Positions 48,831 through 59,925 of a stretch of 64,000 nucleotides of DNA are shown here, piece by piece (within the stretch, counting starts at the first letter, position 1; every line of letters starts with the position of its first letter). The notes below the pieces were generated by a model. The model made no database searches, had not been told where the DNA came from, and worked only from the letters and a program-made list of their open reading frames with translations. The translations under genes were made by a program, and so were the position numbers. The stretch comes from Phyto melanocephala. Taxonomy: Eukaryota; Arthropoda; Insecta; Diptera; Rhinophoridae. The DNA is taken from assembly GCA_941918925.1 (NCBI GenBank), contig OW799236.1, positions 120,663,062-120,727,061 of the forward strand, in the 5' to 3' direction.

Positions 48831-50324
48831 TTAAGTGTATTTTATCCTTCAAACTTATCAAAATACTTTGAGGTTAGAAAAATTTCTGTGAAAATATAAA
48901 AACCACACTATTAAGACACCCTTTTACAAGATTATTAGCACCGGTCAAAACTTGGTAATCGAAAGGAAAAACTATTAAGCATTTTATCGACACTTAGTTT
49001 GAGTGTGGTTCACAAGAGTGGAGTGCTACTTAACTAAGGCATACATTAAAAAAAATCCATGAAAAAACATCACCAACCACTAAAGGGGAGAAAGCACATA
49101 AACAACGGCTTCCAAATGCCAAATAAAATCATTGCAAAAGATAGAAAGTAAAAAAAAAGAAAAACTTAAAATTTAATAATCACAACTATAGGACACAAGA
49201 TTCTAAGAAAGAACAAATTATTTGTTTTCAAAGTATTTTCACAAATACTTGTGAAAACATGAAATTAAAAGTTACTTAATATTCCTAGAGGAGAGGGAAG
49301 TAGAATAATGGGCTTCCTAATGGAAATTTGTAACATCAACATGTTGCAAACAGATAACAATTGTTGTAATTAAATTTGGAATTTGTAATTACAAACATTT
49401 TATAATTCTTTCCTTATTCTTTCAAAAAAGGAAGTAGCAAAACCCATTTTGTTGTTTTTGTGTGTTGGTTGTATAAAATCAAGGGGTGGTTGTTGATGAT
49501 GTGATATTAGTAGTATTGGCAAAAGTGATACTGAGTTTTATAAAGAAGAGAATTAAAACTATACATTAAATTTTATGTTATTTTTATAGATAATTGTTTT
49601 TATTCTTTTTTGTTTAAGAAATGGAACTATCCTAACACAACTTTAAAGATTATGAGAATTGTTTGGTAATGACTAAACAAAAAAATTATTTATTTTTAAG
49701 CTCCAGGAAAGTAAAATCAAACTAATCTAGTGAATACAGGCTCATGGACTTTCAAATAACAACAAGAAGGACATGAAGTATTTTAAATCCTTTTGTGTTC
49801 TTCTCACAAATAGTATATTTGCTACAATAAAATTAAATTATTATAAAGTTAATTAAAAATTATGACTACTAAACAGCCAACCAACATCATTTTAGATCTA
49901 TATAAAATACTGCCAACAAAATGTCGGAAATGTCTCTCGAAAACAGGTAGTTTTTAATACAGAATAAAACAATTTGCAATAGAAAACAAAAAAGAGTAAA
50001 AAAACAAAAGCAATGAGGTAACATAAGAAAATATCTGTCACATCGAAAGACTTAAATGTAGAAAACTCTAAGAAAGTTGGGAAAATAGCTTTAAATATCC
50101 TTGAAGGGAAAATCTGACAAAATGAAAACATTTAAATATTTACATACAATTTCAAATATCAGATTATAATAACAACTTATGACAGTTGATGTAATTTTGT
50201 TAATATGAAAATATTACAGTGGCACAAATAAAAAAGAAAACATGCATATTACCATATTTGATATGAAAAGAATTTATAAAAATTGTTTTTCAAAAACACA
50301 TATTTCATAATGATATTAGGATTA
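48831..50324. other. AT-rich DNA, nothing recognised
   Basis: The 77-codon minus-strand ORF at 49898-50131 is hydrophobic only because the sequence is T-rich on that strand; no motif. Confidence 0.5.
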
Positions 50325-50342
50325 AACAAGTAAGAGCACTAT

Positions 50343-50359
50343 ATTCGGCTGTGCCGAAT
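50343..50359. other. 5' palindrome of family A
   Basis: ATTCGGCTGTGCCGAAT is a perfect 7-bp stem with a 3-base loop. Copy A4 has the same stem at 59702-59718, and family B has it as ATTCGGCCGTGCCGAAT at 39702-39718. In copy A2 one arm carries a change (CCGAAAAT). Confidence 0.85.
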
Positions 50360-50469
50360 CTTTTATACCCACCACCAATTTTGTGTACATTTAAAGCACA
50401 ATATTTATTATTTTGTTAATCATTATGGAATAATCTCTTTATAATAAAACATGTATCACTTTCTTTGTA

Positions 50470-51087
50470 GAGGGGAGTTAAATTTTAAGAGCCCATGTTG
50501 AAGGAGAACTACACCTAGACCTTAAATTTGTTTTCTGCATTTCATTTGACATTTCTCAATCTCAAACTTACTCAATTTGGCCCATAGAAAGATACGCAAA
50601 TGAGCAACGCTTTAAAGTTATTAAGGTTTTTTATAAAAATGGGCTTTCAAATCAAAATGCACTTTTTGCACTTCGTAATTCTTTTGATCAACATAATCGT
50701 TCGAATTCGTCCACAATCGGAAGAATTAAAAAAAAATATTTAAATTTCTGCAAAACAGGTCTGCATAAAATGTTAGAAAATCTGTCAATGCCTTCTTAGT
50801 TCGTTGAATGGGAAACATTGCTGGTATTTGCTATAGTGTGGCAAAAGAGCAGTCAATCTCGACTCATCATAATACCCAACAATTGAGCATCAACATTGTC
50901 ATTGAAAATTTGGCCCATCATATACAAGAGTGGCGCCAAGGATGTGGGGCCATTTGGCCTATATTTTGTTAAATACATAATTGAACCATACAAATATTAT
51001 AATTACAAAAAGAGATAATAATAATTTCCTAAATAATTTGTGTTTTATTTAAATTCAACATCGGTCCTTAAAATTTAACCACCCTTT
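50470..51087 (+). mobile_element. Internally deleted mariner inside copy A3
   Basis: The left end is GAGGGGAGTTAAATTTTAAG then AGCCCATGTTGAA; the right end, reversed, is AAGGGTGGTTAAATTTTAAG then GACCGATGTTGAA. TA lies at both outer borders. The body is about 618 bp and keeps the N-terminal third of the transposase frame. Confidence 0.85.
50584..50960 (+). pseudogene. Helix-turn-helix half of a mariner-type transposase (in A3)
   Basis: From an ATA (50584) where a start would lie, the frame reads ERYANEQRFKVIKVFYKNGL, SNQNALFALRNSFDQHNRSN, SSTIGRI without interruption, then shifts. This is the DNA-binding region of insect mariner-like transposases (the N-terminal domain sometimes listed as DUF4817). 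The later part (about 50840-50945) keeps traces of the serine-rich linker in shifted frames. No SDEAHF, QDGATCH or DLTPLD motif follows before the element's 3' terminus, so the catalytic domain was deleted rather than just mutated. It cannot be translated as it stands, because there is no ATG and there are several stops. Confidence 0.85.
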
Positions 51088-51264
51088 ATAACTTCGATAT
51101 TCTACTAAAATGCTTTTGCAAATGTAGTCTTTCAATGAAAGTGGGCGTTAAAGCAGGCGTGTCAATAAAGTTTCTGCTAATAAATACAACTTAAAAAGTT
51201 TCAATATAGTCCTTTATTTTCCCAAAAACTTTGTCAATAGAGAAATTACATTAATTTAAGATAA

Positions 51265-51760
51265 ACCGTTATATGGGAGGTAGGCGTTAAAGTGGGCGTG
51301 TCACCTAAACTGTTTGGCACAACAATAACATTGAAAAGAAGGATATACGTAGCAAATTTGATCATCATACCTCTAATTTTGGCGGTTTTATGAGCTTTTA
51401 AATTTCGTTGACGGTAGATAACGTTAAAAGTGGGTGTTATAGTAGGCGTGTCAAAGTTGTTTTTGCTAATGAGTACAACCTAGATGTTTCAATATAGTCC
51501 TTTGTTATTCCAAAATCTTTATTAGTAGAGAAATTATAAGAATTTTGGGTAAAACGTTATATGGGAGGTGGGCGTAAAAGTGGGCGTGGAACATTGATTT
51601 TCCGTCACAAAAAAGCGTCTTATCAAAAAGCAAACTGTGCGAAATTTCAGAGTCGTACATCCAATTTTGTTGCTTTTATGACGTTTTTGTTTTTAAATAT
51701 ACCGAAAAATACACTGTGCGATATAAATTTTCGTACATTTTGATCGATAACTCCTCGCCT
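51265..51760 (+). repeat. Short 290-bp tandem region in copy A3
   Basis: Two anchors (GGGAGGTAGGCG near 51275 and GGGAGGTGGGCG near 51564) are spaced about 290 bases apart, so A3 has two units against about five in A1. The 60-codon ORF at 51561-51743 equals the one at 1368-1550 because both are repeat sequence. Confidence 0.85.
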
Positions 51761-52170
51761 AATATATAGATTTAGATAATGTTCAAGGAAAAATATTGTT
51801 TTTACTCATGAAATGTATATTCGAAGTTTCATGATTCTACGTTAATGCGTTTGGACACAATTCAATTTTATTCGATGTTCGAAGGACACGGTTTTTTCGA
51901 CCTACTCTTGCTTTTCGAGCTATAACTCTCTTCCTAATATTCCGATTTATCCCAAACAAACCTTGTCTATAAGAAAGATTCTGGCAAAATTTTAGCCCCC
52001 TAGCTTTTTCGGTGCGACCTTTATCGTGCTTTCAACAGACGGACAGACGGACGGACATAGCTAGATCGTCATCAAACCCTGATTCAAAATATATATACTT
52101 TATGGGGTGTAAAATAGATATTTCGATGTGTTACAAGCGGAATGACAAAATGAATATACCCCAACCATTT

Positions 52171-52784
52171 AATTCCAGAACGAAAATTGAGCAAAATATT
52201 AAACTGACATTAAGCAAACTAGACCTGAACTAAAACTGAACTAGAGTCCAACTGGAATTGAACTAAAAATCCCTAGATCTGAACTGCTGGTATTATGGTC
52301 GAATTTTCCTTTTCTTGTTAAAAAATTGCCTTAAAGCATAGAGAGCTAAAACTTAAGATAAATTAAAATATTTAGGAATAAAGTTCTTTAAATTCATAAA
52401 ACATTTATAGCAGGTATAGGCAGTATGCTCCTTGCATATTTTGAATAAGCGATAGTGGTAGACATTCTTAGACATGTGCTACATCATATTGTGAATACTA
52501 TTGTTGGATGGTCTATCAAGTCATCATGGACTCAACTTTCTTTACTAGACAAAGCTTATTCAGCATTTTTTACAAAACATTCGTTATGAAGTTTTTAAAA
52601 TCAACTTTGCGAGGCCTTCTGATAGTTCTCTAAACACTAATGAAACGATATTTAAATATTTTTACAATGGCGCTGGTTTTGACAGGTACTTCAAAATGGC
52701 CACTGTCAATTTTTGACTCTGATTTTACAACGATTATTAGAGATAGCATTATGAAAAAGGGTGATTTTTTATGAATTAAGTTTT
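52171..52784. other. AT-rich DNA with an AACTGAACTAG tract
   Basis: CTGAACTAAAACTGAACTAG then AGTCCAACTGGAATTGAACT (52224-52265) is an imperfect 12-bp-like repeat, inverted relative to 48500-48830. The rest probably holds the eroded 5' part of the next transposon, but no helix-turn-helix is recognisable. Confidence 0.5.
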
Positions 52785-53390
52785 TCGTGCTGACGGCACT
52801 GCTTGGTAATTGTGTCCAAACTATATCTAGCATCTGGGGTTAAGAACAGCTACGTGCCGTTAAAGAATAACCGATGCATCCCGAAAAAACGACAGTTTGG
52901 TGTGGTTTATGGGCTGGTGGCATCATTGGTCCATTTTTCTTTAAAGACGGCCGTGGAAGAAACTTAACCGTCAATGGCGAACGATATTCATTCATGACAC
53001 GCGACTTTTTTTTTCCCCAATTGACTGAGTTGGACTTGGCTGATATGTGGTTTCATCAAGACAGTGTCACATGCCACACAGTTCGTGTAACAATGGACAT
53101 ACTAAAAGATGAATTTGGTGAGCAGTTTATCTCTCGAAATGGCCCTGTGAGTTGCCCGGCAAGATCATGAGATTTGACTCCTCTTGACTATTTCTTGTGG
53201 GGTTATGTAAAGTCGTTGATCTATGTGGACAAGCCAAACACGATTGAAGCCTTAGAGTATAACATAACACGCGTTTTTCATGGAATATTTACAGGCCGAA
53301 ATACTCAAAAAAGCGATGCAAAATCGGAACTTACGAATGGACCATTTGAACCGGTGCAGCATTTACATGAAGTGATTTTTAAAAAGTAAA
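52785..53390 (+). pseudogene. Dead mariner-type transposase, best-preserved catalytic half (copy T4)
   Basis: One frame runs through MHPEKTTVWCGLWAGGIIGP (from 52874), NLTVNGERYSFMTRDFF, LDLADMWFHQDSVTCHTV with the second catalytic Asp, and FISRNGPVSCPARS. It then hits a TGA at 53168 where Cys is expected, and continues in the same frame with DLTPLDYFLWGYVKSLIYVD, which holds the third acidic position, and IEALEYNITRVF, ending HLHEVIFKK at 53388. Upstream, SIWG*EQLRAVKE*P (about 52829-52873) carries two more stops, and a shifted piece near 52785 resembles IFSDEAHFxLGGYVxKQ. From the Asp of HQDSV to the Asp of DLTPL there are 36 intervening codons, counting the stop. The helix-turn-helix is missing or unrecognisable. 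Confidence 0.92.
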
Positions 53391-56289
53391 TGGCAAGGAC
53401 CAATTTATCGATTCCAATAAGAATTTTCAATATATGATGCAAACTTTAGTATTTTATTAATCTACATTAACAAGTCTTATCCGCCCATATACTCGTAATA
53501 AGCAATAAAGTTGACTAAGTAAAGCGTTCACTTTCTTATTATTTTTCTATTGTATCGCAAAACATTTCTTATCGGATTCATCTGATCATATTTTGTAGAA
53601 ATTGCAAAGCATCTCGCTCTCAGTCAATGTTTGTCCTATTAAATGGTTTATGTATTTAAAGAAATCATCGGGTTTACTGATTTTTATGAACCATGTTGTT
53701 GTTTATGTTATTGTTACTAGGATAGTGAGCCAAAACGGGTTAAAGCAAATTAAAATTGTAAAATTTACAGTTTTTCCATTTTAATTTTGGTAGTGAAGAT
53801 AGTCTAAATAAAATTCTTATTAATGTGTAGTAAATTGGTTTGACCTTTTTTACTTTTTTTAATACAAAATTTAATAATTATTATATTCCATTTCACGTAG
53901 ATATTGAAAGATAAAAGTTACAAAAACCATATGTATGTGCGAAGTTTAGAGATATTGATTCTGACGATATATATTTGCAAAAAAACATTACTATGTTAAA
54001 CACAAGTAATAAAAGTAATTATTTTTTGCGTAGAAAGTTTAATTCATTTTATAAAAATATGATGACAGTTAGTCACTGAAATCTTGTGATTTAATTAAGT
54101 TAAAATAAATATATGGCCACAACAAATTTATGACCTCAATTTAATAATTAGTAAAAGTAATCGGAAATATACACCCACCCGTAAATATAATAATTACTGA
54201 TGCAGAATTTAATGAAAAACAATAAAGATCTGAAGGCGCAACCATTACAGCTATTAGGCCGATATTATGTTCCACAACTAATGACATTGATCCTTTCATT
54301 TTCTATTAAATTAACATCAGATTATTTATCTTAAAAATAATACTACACCCAGAAAACAGAAAATTACATTCATTGCCAATCGAATGGTTCACTTCCTACA
54401 ATCGAACTTTGCATTTGTGATTATATAAATTCTATTGCAACAATCATAATTTATTAGTGCTGACTACATATTTATATCCCACAACAAAATTCCGTTTCTA
54501 GTCATGACTTATTTCCAACATGAACATTAGGGAGACAACTTTTTTACAATTTTTTGAAATATCAAAATGGCCCTATCCAAGCAATGTAGTGAATAAAGAA
54601 ATAATAAGAACTGCATCTTTAGATTTTCGATATCGCTAAAAAAGGTTTCGCGTCAAATGCAATTAAGTTTGGAATAAGTAAGTTCTAAAAAAATAAAAAT
54701 AAAAATCTTAAATTAATTTAACTTAACAAAGATAGTTTTTAGATTGTGATTTTGATTATAATCATATAATTACATTTAGAAATGTAAACAGTTAAATAAT
54801 TATTTAATAACAAATTTTGAAAAAATAAAAAATCTTGAAAAAATAAAAGGGCTTTCAGAAATCGGCTTCAACGTGGAACGTTTTGTTCCGAAATGACCTG
54901 AGGAAACATTTTTGGTTACAGCACAACATCGGCAATAGCGTGGAGATAGGGCCTTATTTTGGTTGTACCCCTAAGGAACATTACATATATTTCACTCTGT
55001 AAATTTGCAATTTTCGTTTGCTACCTTTTAACTCCTTTAAACCATACAAGACAATATGAAATTCTAGAATATTTAAAATTTTATGAATTTGATAAAAACT
55101 GTTTTCTTACTTATGTATGTCTTTATATCATGTCAATGTCAGATAGTTAACAAAATATATAACGAGAAATATTTTCATAAATTAAATTGTTTTTTAGATT
55201 ATCCTTGCATGTGCCAACTTGTCTTTTCTCTTGTTAAATGATAAATACAAAAATAAATTCAGTCGCCACAAATGAAGAAAATATTTGTTCTATTTCATTA
55301 CTATAACGAGCTTTTGTGCATATCTTTAAGAAATTTATCTTTAGGATAAATTTAACTAAATTAAATTTATAATTTTATTCATAATTACACAGTGCCTTAA
55401 CTGATTCTCTCTACATGTTTTTGCAGATGATATTTAAAGGAGTTTAAATATATTCTAAACTTCTTTGCTTTTTTTAAAAGAAAGATATAAACAATGAAAG
55501 GGATGTTGTGTGCAAACAGTACTTTATATGCAAATGTAGACTTAAATTGTTACTAAGAAGACATTTTGTTTTAGAGGCAATTATGTGGGGAATAATAATT
55601 TATATTCCTATTTAATGCAAGGGTTGGTTGGTGGTAAAAGATAACTTTAAAATATCTTATAGGTTTTCATCCCAAATATTTATCATTTATATATATATGT
55701 TTCAATTGTTATATTTTACAATGAAATTTTGTATTTTTTAATATTTAAGTTATCATATCAACATAATATGCTTGTAATAAAATTTCCATTAATATTTATT
55801 TATAACAAAGTTTTAAAGTTATAAAAAATCCTCTATATTAAAATTAATAATAATTCTAGTAATACCATACAGAAAGAGAGCGAAATTTAAATGAAAGCAA
55901 AACCATAGTATTTTAATTAAAATACAATAATTTTATTAAAATCAAAACTTTTGGACAATAATACCAGTTTAAAACAATGTCACAAAAATATGAAAAAATA
56001 CTGTTAAAAGTTGTGCAGTAAATGAATAAATACAATAACTTTTTTTAGCTGCCATTTGTTGTTGCAATATTTTAACAGTATTGTTTTAAAAAAGTTTTAC
56101 AGTAAACAGAACACAGCCATAAAAAAATAATAAAAACAAATTTAGAATATGCCAGAGTTGTGAGAACACTTCCACGTAAAATAGAATTTTATTTCAGGTT
56201 TTTATAGGTTTCCTGTGTGTGTCACCGCAAAACGATTAACGACAATGGGTTCGTTACACACAGGCAGACAATAGGTCTGTATGATGTTG
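53391..56289. other. AT-rich DNA, nothing recognised
   Basis: ATTGTATCGCAAAACATTTC and TTTTGTAGAAATTGCAAAGC near 53550-53610 faintly resemble a mini-me end. ORFs at 53602 and 54959 (60 and 63 codons) have no motif. Confidence 0.45.
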
Positions 56290-57569
56290 ATTTCTTCTTT
56301 TTTTAGTAACTTTTTTTATAAACATTTTTTTATAGTAAATTTATTAATAATATTCTTTTTAAATAAAAATTTTTGAAAATTTTACTTGTATTGAAAATTA
56401 TTTAAATACTTTCATTTCAGTAAATTTTTTAAAAATTTTCTTTTTTTAGTAAGATTTTAAAAAAATTTCTTTTTATAGTAAATTTTTAAAAAATTTTCTT
56501 TTTATAGCAAATTTTTTAAAAATATTCTTTTTATGATAAACTTTTAAAAAAATTTATTTTATAGTAAATTTTTAAAAAATTTTTTTTTTATAGTAAATTT
56601 TTTAAAAATATTCTTTTTATAGTAAATTTTTTAAAAATATTCTTTTTATGAAAACTTTTGAAAAATTTCGTTTTTAGAGTTAAATTTTAAAAAATTTTCT
56701 TTTTATAGTAAAATTTTTCAAAATTTTCTTTTTATAGCAAGATTTTTAAAAATATTCTTTTTATGATAAACTTTTGAAAAATTTCGTTTTTAGAGTTAAA
56801 TTTTATAGTTAATTTTTAAAAAATTTTCTTTTTATGGTAAATTTTTAAAAAATTTCCTTTTTATAGTTAATTTTTAAAAAAATTTCTTTTTATAGTAAAT
56901 TTTTAAAAGATTTTCTTTTTAAAGCAAATTTTTTAAAATATTCTTTTTATGATAAACTATTGAAAAATTTCCTTTTATAGTAAATTTTTAAAAAAATTTC
57001 TTTTTATAGTAAATTAAATTTTTAATTTTTAAATTTTCTTTTTAAAGTGAGTGTTTAAAAAATTTTCTTTTTATAGTAAATTTTTAAAAAATTTCCTTCT
57101 TATAGTTAATTTTAAAAAAAACGTCTTTTTAAAGTGAGTTTTTAAAAAATTTTCTTTTTATAGTAAATTTTTAAAAAATTTTCTTTTTATAGTGAATCTT
57201 TAAAAGATTTTCTTTTTATAGTAAATTTATAAAAAATTTTCTTTTTATAGTAAATTTATAAAAAATTTTCTTTTTATAGTAAATTTATAAAAAATTTTCT
57301 TTTAAAATTAATTTTTAAAACATATTCTTTTTATAGTAAATTTTCTTTTTATAGTAAATTTTTAAATAATTTTCTTTTTATAGTAAATTTTTTAAAAATT
57401 TTCTTTTTAATAAAATTTTGAAAAATATTATTTTTATAGAAAATTTTTGAAAACTTTTCTTTTTATAGTAAATTTAAAAAAAAAAAAATTCTTTTTGAGA
57501 AATTTTCTTTTATAGTAAATTTTTTAAAAATATTGCTTTTTTTAGGAAGTTGTTTTAAAATGTTCTTTT
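56290..57569 (+). repeat. 29-bp AT-only minisatellite, left block
   Basis: The unit is CTTTTTATAGTAAATTTATA then AAAAATTTT, with variants. The anchor CTTTTTATAG falls at 57183, 57212, 57241 and 57270, spacing 29. Roughly forty units fill the block, more diverged at its left edge. It stops exactly at the 3' end of family A copy A4 and resumes after it at about 59740. Confidence 0.93.
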
Positions 57570-58169
57570 TATACCCGCCACCAAAAAAATGGTGGGGGTA
57601 TATTCATTTTGTCATTCCGTTTGTAACACATCGAAATATCCATTTTAGACCCCATAAAGTATATATATTCTGAATCGGGGTTTGATTTGATGACGATCTA
57701 GCTATGTCCGTCCGTCTGTCCGTCTGTCCGTCTGTTGGAAGCACGATAGAAGTCGCACCGAAATAGCTAGGGGGCTCAAATTTTGCCAGAATCTTTCTTA
57801 TAGACAAGGTTTGTTTGGTGTTGAAAATGGGCTATATCGGAATATTAGGAAGTGAGTTATAGCTCGGAATGCAAGAGTAGGTCGAAAAAACCGTGTCCTA
57901 CGAACATCGAAGAAAATGGTATTGTGTCCAAACGGATTACCGGACAGTCATGAAACTTCGAATATATATTTCTCGAGTCAAAACAATGTTTCTCACCAAA
58001 ACTTACCTAAATCTAATCATTAGGAAAGGAGTTATCGATCAAAATGTACGAAAATTTATACCGCACAGTGTATTTTTCGGTATATTTTAAAACAACAAAG
58101 CAACAAAATTTAATGTACGACTCTGAAATTTTGCACACTTTGCTTTTTGGTGAGACGCTTTTTTGTAAC

Positions 58170-58830
58170 GGAAAATCAATGTGCCACGCCCACTTTTACG
58201 CCCACCTTCCATATAACGTTTTAACTAAAATTCATATAATTTCTCTATTAATAAAGATTTTGGAATAATAAAGGCCTATATTGAAACAACTCAGTTGTAC
58301 TCATTCGCAGAAATAACTTTGACACGCCTACTATAACGCCCACTTTTAACGTTATCTACCGTTAATGAATTTAAAAGCTCATAAAGCCGCTAAAATTAGA
58401 GGTATGATGATAAGTTTTGCTATGTCTATCCCCCTAGGCAATTTCATTACTATGCCAAAAAATTAAGGTGCCACGCCCACTTTTACGCCCACCTCCCATA
58501 CAACGTTTTACCTAAAATTCATATAATTTCTCTATTAATAAAGATTTTGGAATAATAAGGGTCTATATTGAAACACCTCAGTTGTACTCATTCGCAAAAA
58601 CAACTTTGACACGCCTACTACAACGCCCACTTCTCACGTTATCTACCGTTAATGAAATTTAAAAGCTCATAAAACCGATAATATTAGAGATATGATGATA
58701 AAATTTGCTACGTATATCCTTCTAATCATTGTAATTGTTGTGCCAAAAAGTTTAGGTGACACACCCACTTTAACGCCTACCTCCTATATAACGGTTTATC
58801 TTAAATTCATGTAATTTCTCTATTAATAAA
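58170..58830 (-). repeat. ~290-bp tandem units in copy A4
   Basis: CACGCCCACTTTTACGCCCACCT-type anchors occur near 58185, 58474 and (diverged) 58762, spaced about 289 bases. This is the inverted counterpart of the array in A1, with three units. Confidence 0.85.
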
Positions 58831-58972
58831 GTTTTTTTGAAAATAAAGGACTATATTGAAATATCTTAGTTGTATTTATTAGCAGAAACTTTATTGACAT
58901 GCCTACTTTAACGCCCACTTTCATTGAAAAACAACATTTACAAAAGTATTTCAGTAGCATATCGAAGTTATA

Positions 58973-59593
58973 AGGGGTGGTTAAATTTTATGTTGAATTT
59001 AAATAAAACACAAATTATTTACGATATTATTATTATTTCTTTTTGTAATTATAATATTTGTATGGTTCAATAATGTATATAATAAAATATCGGCCGAATG
59101 CACCACCTCCCCCTCCCATCCTTGGCGACACTCCTCTATCTGATGGTCCGAATTTTCAATGACAATGTTGATGCTCAATTGTTGGGCATGATGATGAGGC
59201 GAGGTTGACTGCTCTTTTGCCACACTATCTCAAAAACCAGCAGTGGTTCCCATTCAACGAACGAAGAAGGCATTCACAGATTTTCTAACATTTTATACAG
59301 ACCTGTTTTGCAAAAATTTTAATATTTTTTACAATTCTCCCGATTGTGGACGAATTTGAACGATTATGTTGATCAAAAGAATTACGAACTGCACAAAATG
59401 CATTTTGATTTAAACGCCCATTTTTATAAAAACCCTGAATAACTTTAAAGCGTTGCTCATTTGCATATCTTTCCACGGATCAAATTGAGTAAGTTTGAGA
59501 TTGAGAAATGTCAAGTGAAATGCAGAAAACAAATTTAAAGACTAGGTGTAGTTCACCTTCAACATGGGCCCTAAAAAATTTAACCACACTCTA
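58973..59593 (-). mobile_element. Internally deleted mariner inside copy A4
   Basis: Minus-strand left end GAGTGTGGTTAAATTTTTTA then GGGCCCATGTTGAA; right end, reversed, GGGGTGGTTAAATTTTATGT then TGAA, where about nine bases are missing relative to the other copies. It lies at the same place in family A as in copies A2 and A3. Confidence 0.85.
59084..59476 (-). pseudogene. Helix-turn-helix half of a mariner-type transposase (in A4)
   Basis: From a GTG at 59476 the frame reads ERYANEQRFKVIQGFYKNGR, LNQNAFCAVRNSFDQHNRSN, SSTIGRIVKNIKIF (to about 59330). A second open piece from 59223 reads AKEQSTSPHHHAQQLSINIV then IENSDHQIEECRQGW, corresponding to the linker after the DNA-binding domain (SVAEExSTSxxRRAQQLGI in relatives). 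The catalytic domain is absent. The GTG (also in A2) and ATA (A3) suggest that the original ATG was lost independently, or that the source copy already lacked it. Confidence 0.85.
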
Positions 59594-59739
59594 CAAAGAA
59601 AGTGATACATATTTTATTATAAAGAGATTATTCTATAGCGATAAACAAAATAATAAATATTGTGCTTTAAATGTACACAAAATTGGTGGTGGGTATAAAA
59701 GATTCGGCACAGCCGAATATAGTGGTCTTACTTGTTATA

Positions 59740-59925
59740 GTACATTTTTGGAAAATTTCCTTTTTTCCTTATAAGTTTTTTTTATATTTTTTTTATAGTA
59801 AATTTCTAAAAAAAAATTTCTTTTTATAGTAAGGTTTTTAAAAACATTTTTTATAGTAAATTTTTGAAAAAAAATTTTTTTATTAAGTAAATATTTTAAA
59901 AACTTTCTTTATTAGCAAAGAAATT
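59740..59925 (+). repeat. 29-bp minisatellite, right block
   Basis: ATATTTTTTTTATAGTAAAT, TTCTTTTTATAGTAAGGTTT and TTTTTTATAGTAAATTTTTG are units of the same family as 56290-57569. They continue the array after the inserted copy A4. Confidence 0.85.

Larger units (their letters stand above)
50325..52170 (+). mobile_element. Family A composite element, copy A3
   Basis: It starts AACAAGTAAGAGCACTATAT, then the palindrome ATTCGGCTGTGCCGAAT (50343-50359), then TTTTATACCCACCACC. It contains the deleted mariner (50470-51087), about two 290-bp tandem units (GGGAGGTGGGCG-type anchors near 51275 and 51564), the GTCY tract near 52036-52060 and TATATATACTTTATGGGG. It ends at ATATACCCCAACCATTT, before the second hairpin arm, so the 3' terminus is truncated. 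Confidence 0.9.
57573..59736 (-). mobile_element. Family A composite element, copy A4, complete, inserted in the minisatellite
   Basis: Read on the minus strand it starts AACAAGTAAGACCACTATAT, contains the ATTCGGCTGTGCCGAAT palindrome (59702-59718), a deleted mariner (58973-59593), about three tandem units, the GTCY tract (57707-57735) and the 3' hairpin next to 57573. Length is about 2.16 kb. Both flanks are minisatellite; TATA is next to each end (57570-57573 and 59736-59739), which might be a short duplication or simply the target sequence. Confidence 0.92.

Noticed and set aside
49898..50131. 77-codon hydrophobic ORF resembling a membrane protein
   Set aside because: Phe/Leu richness is what T-rich DNA encodes by chance; no charged flanks pattern, no homologous motif.
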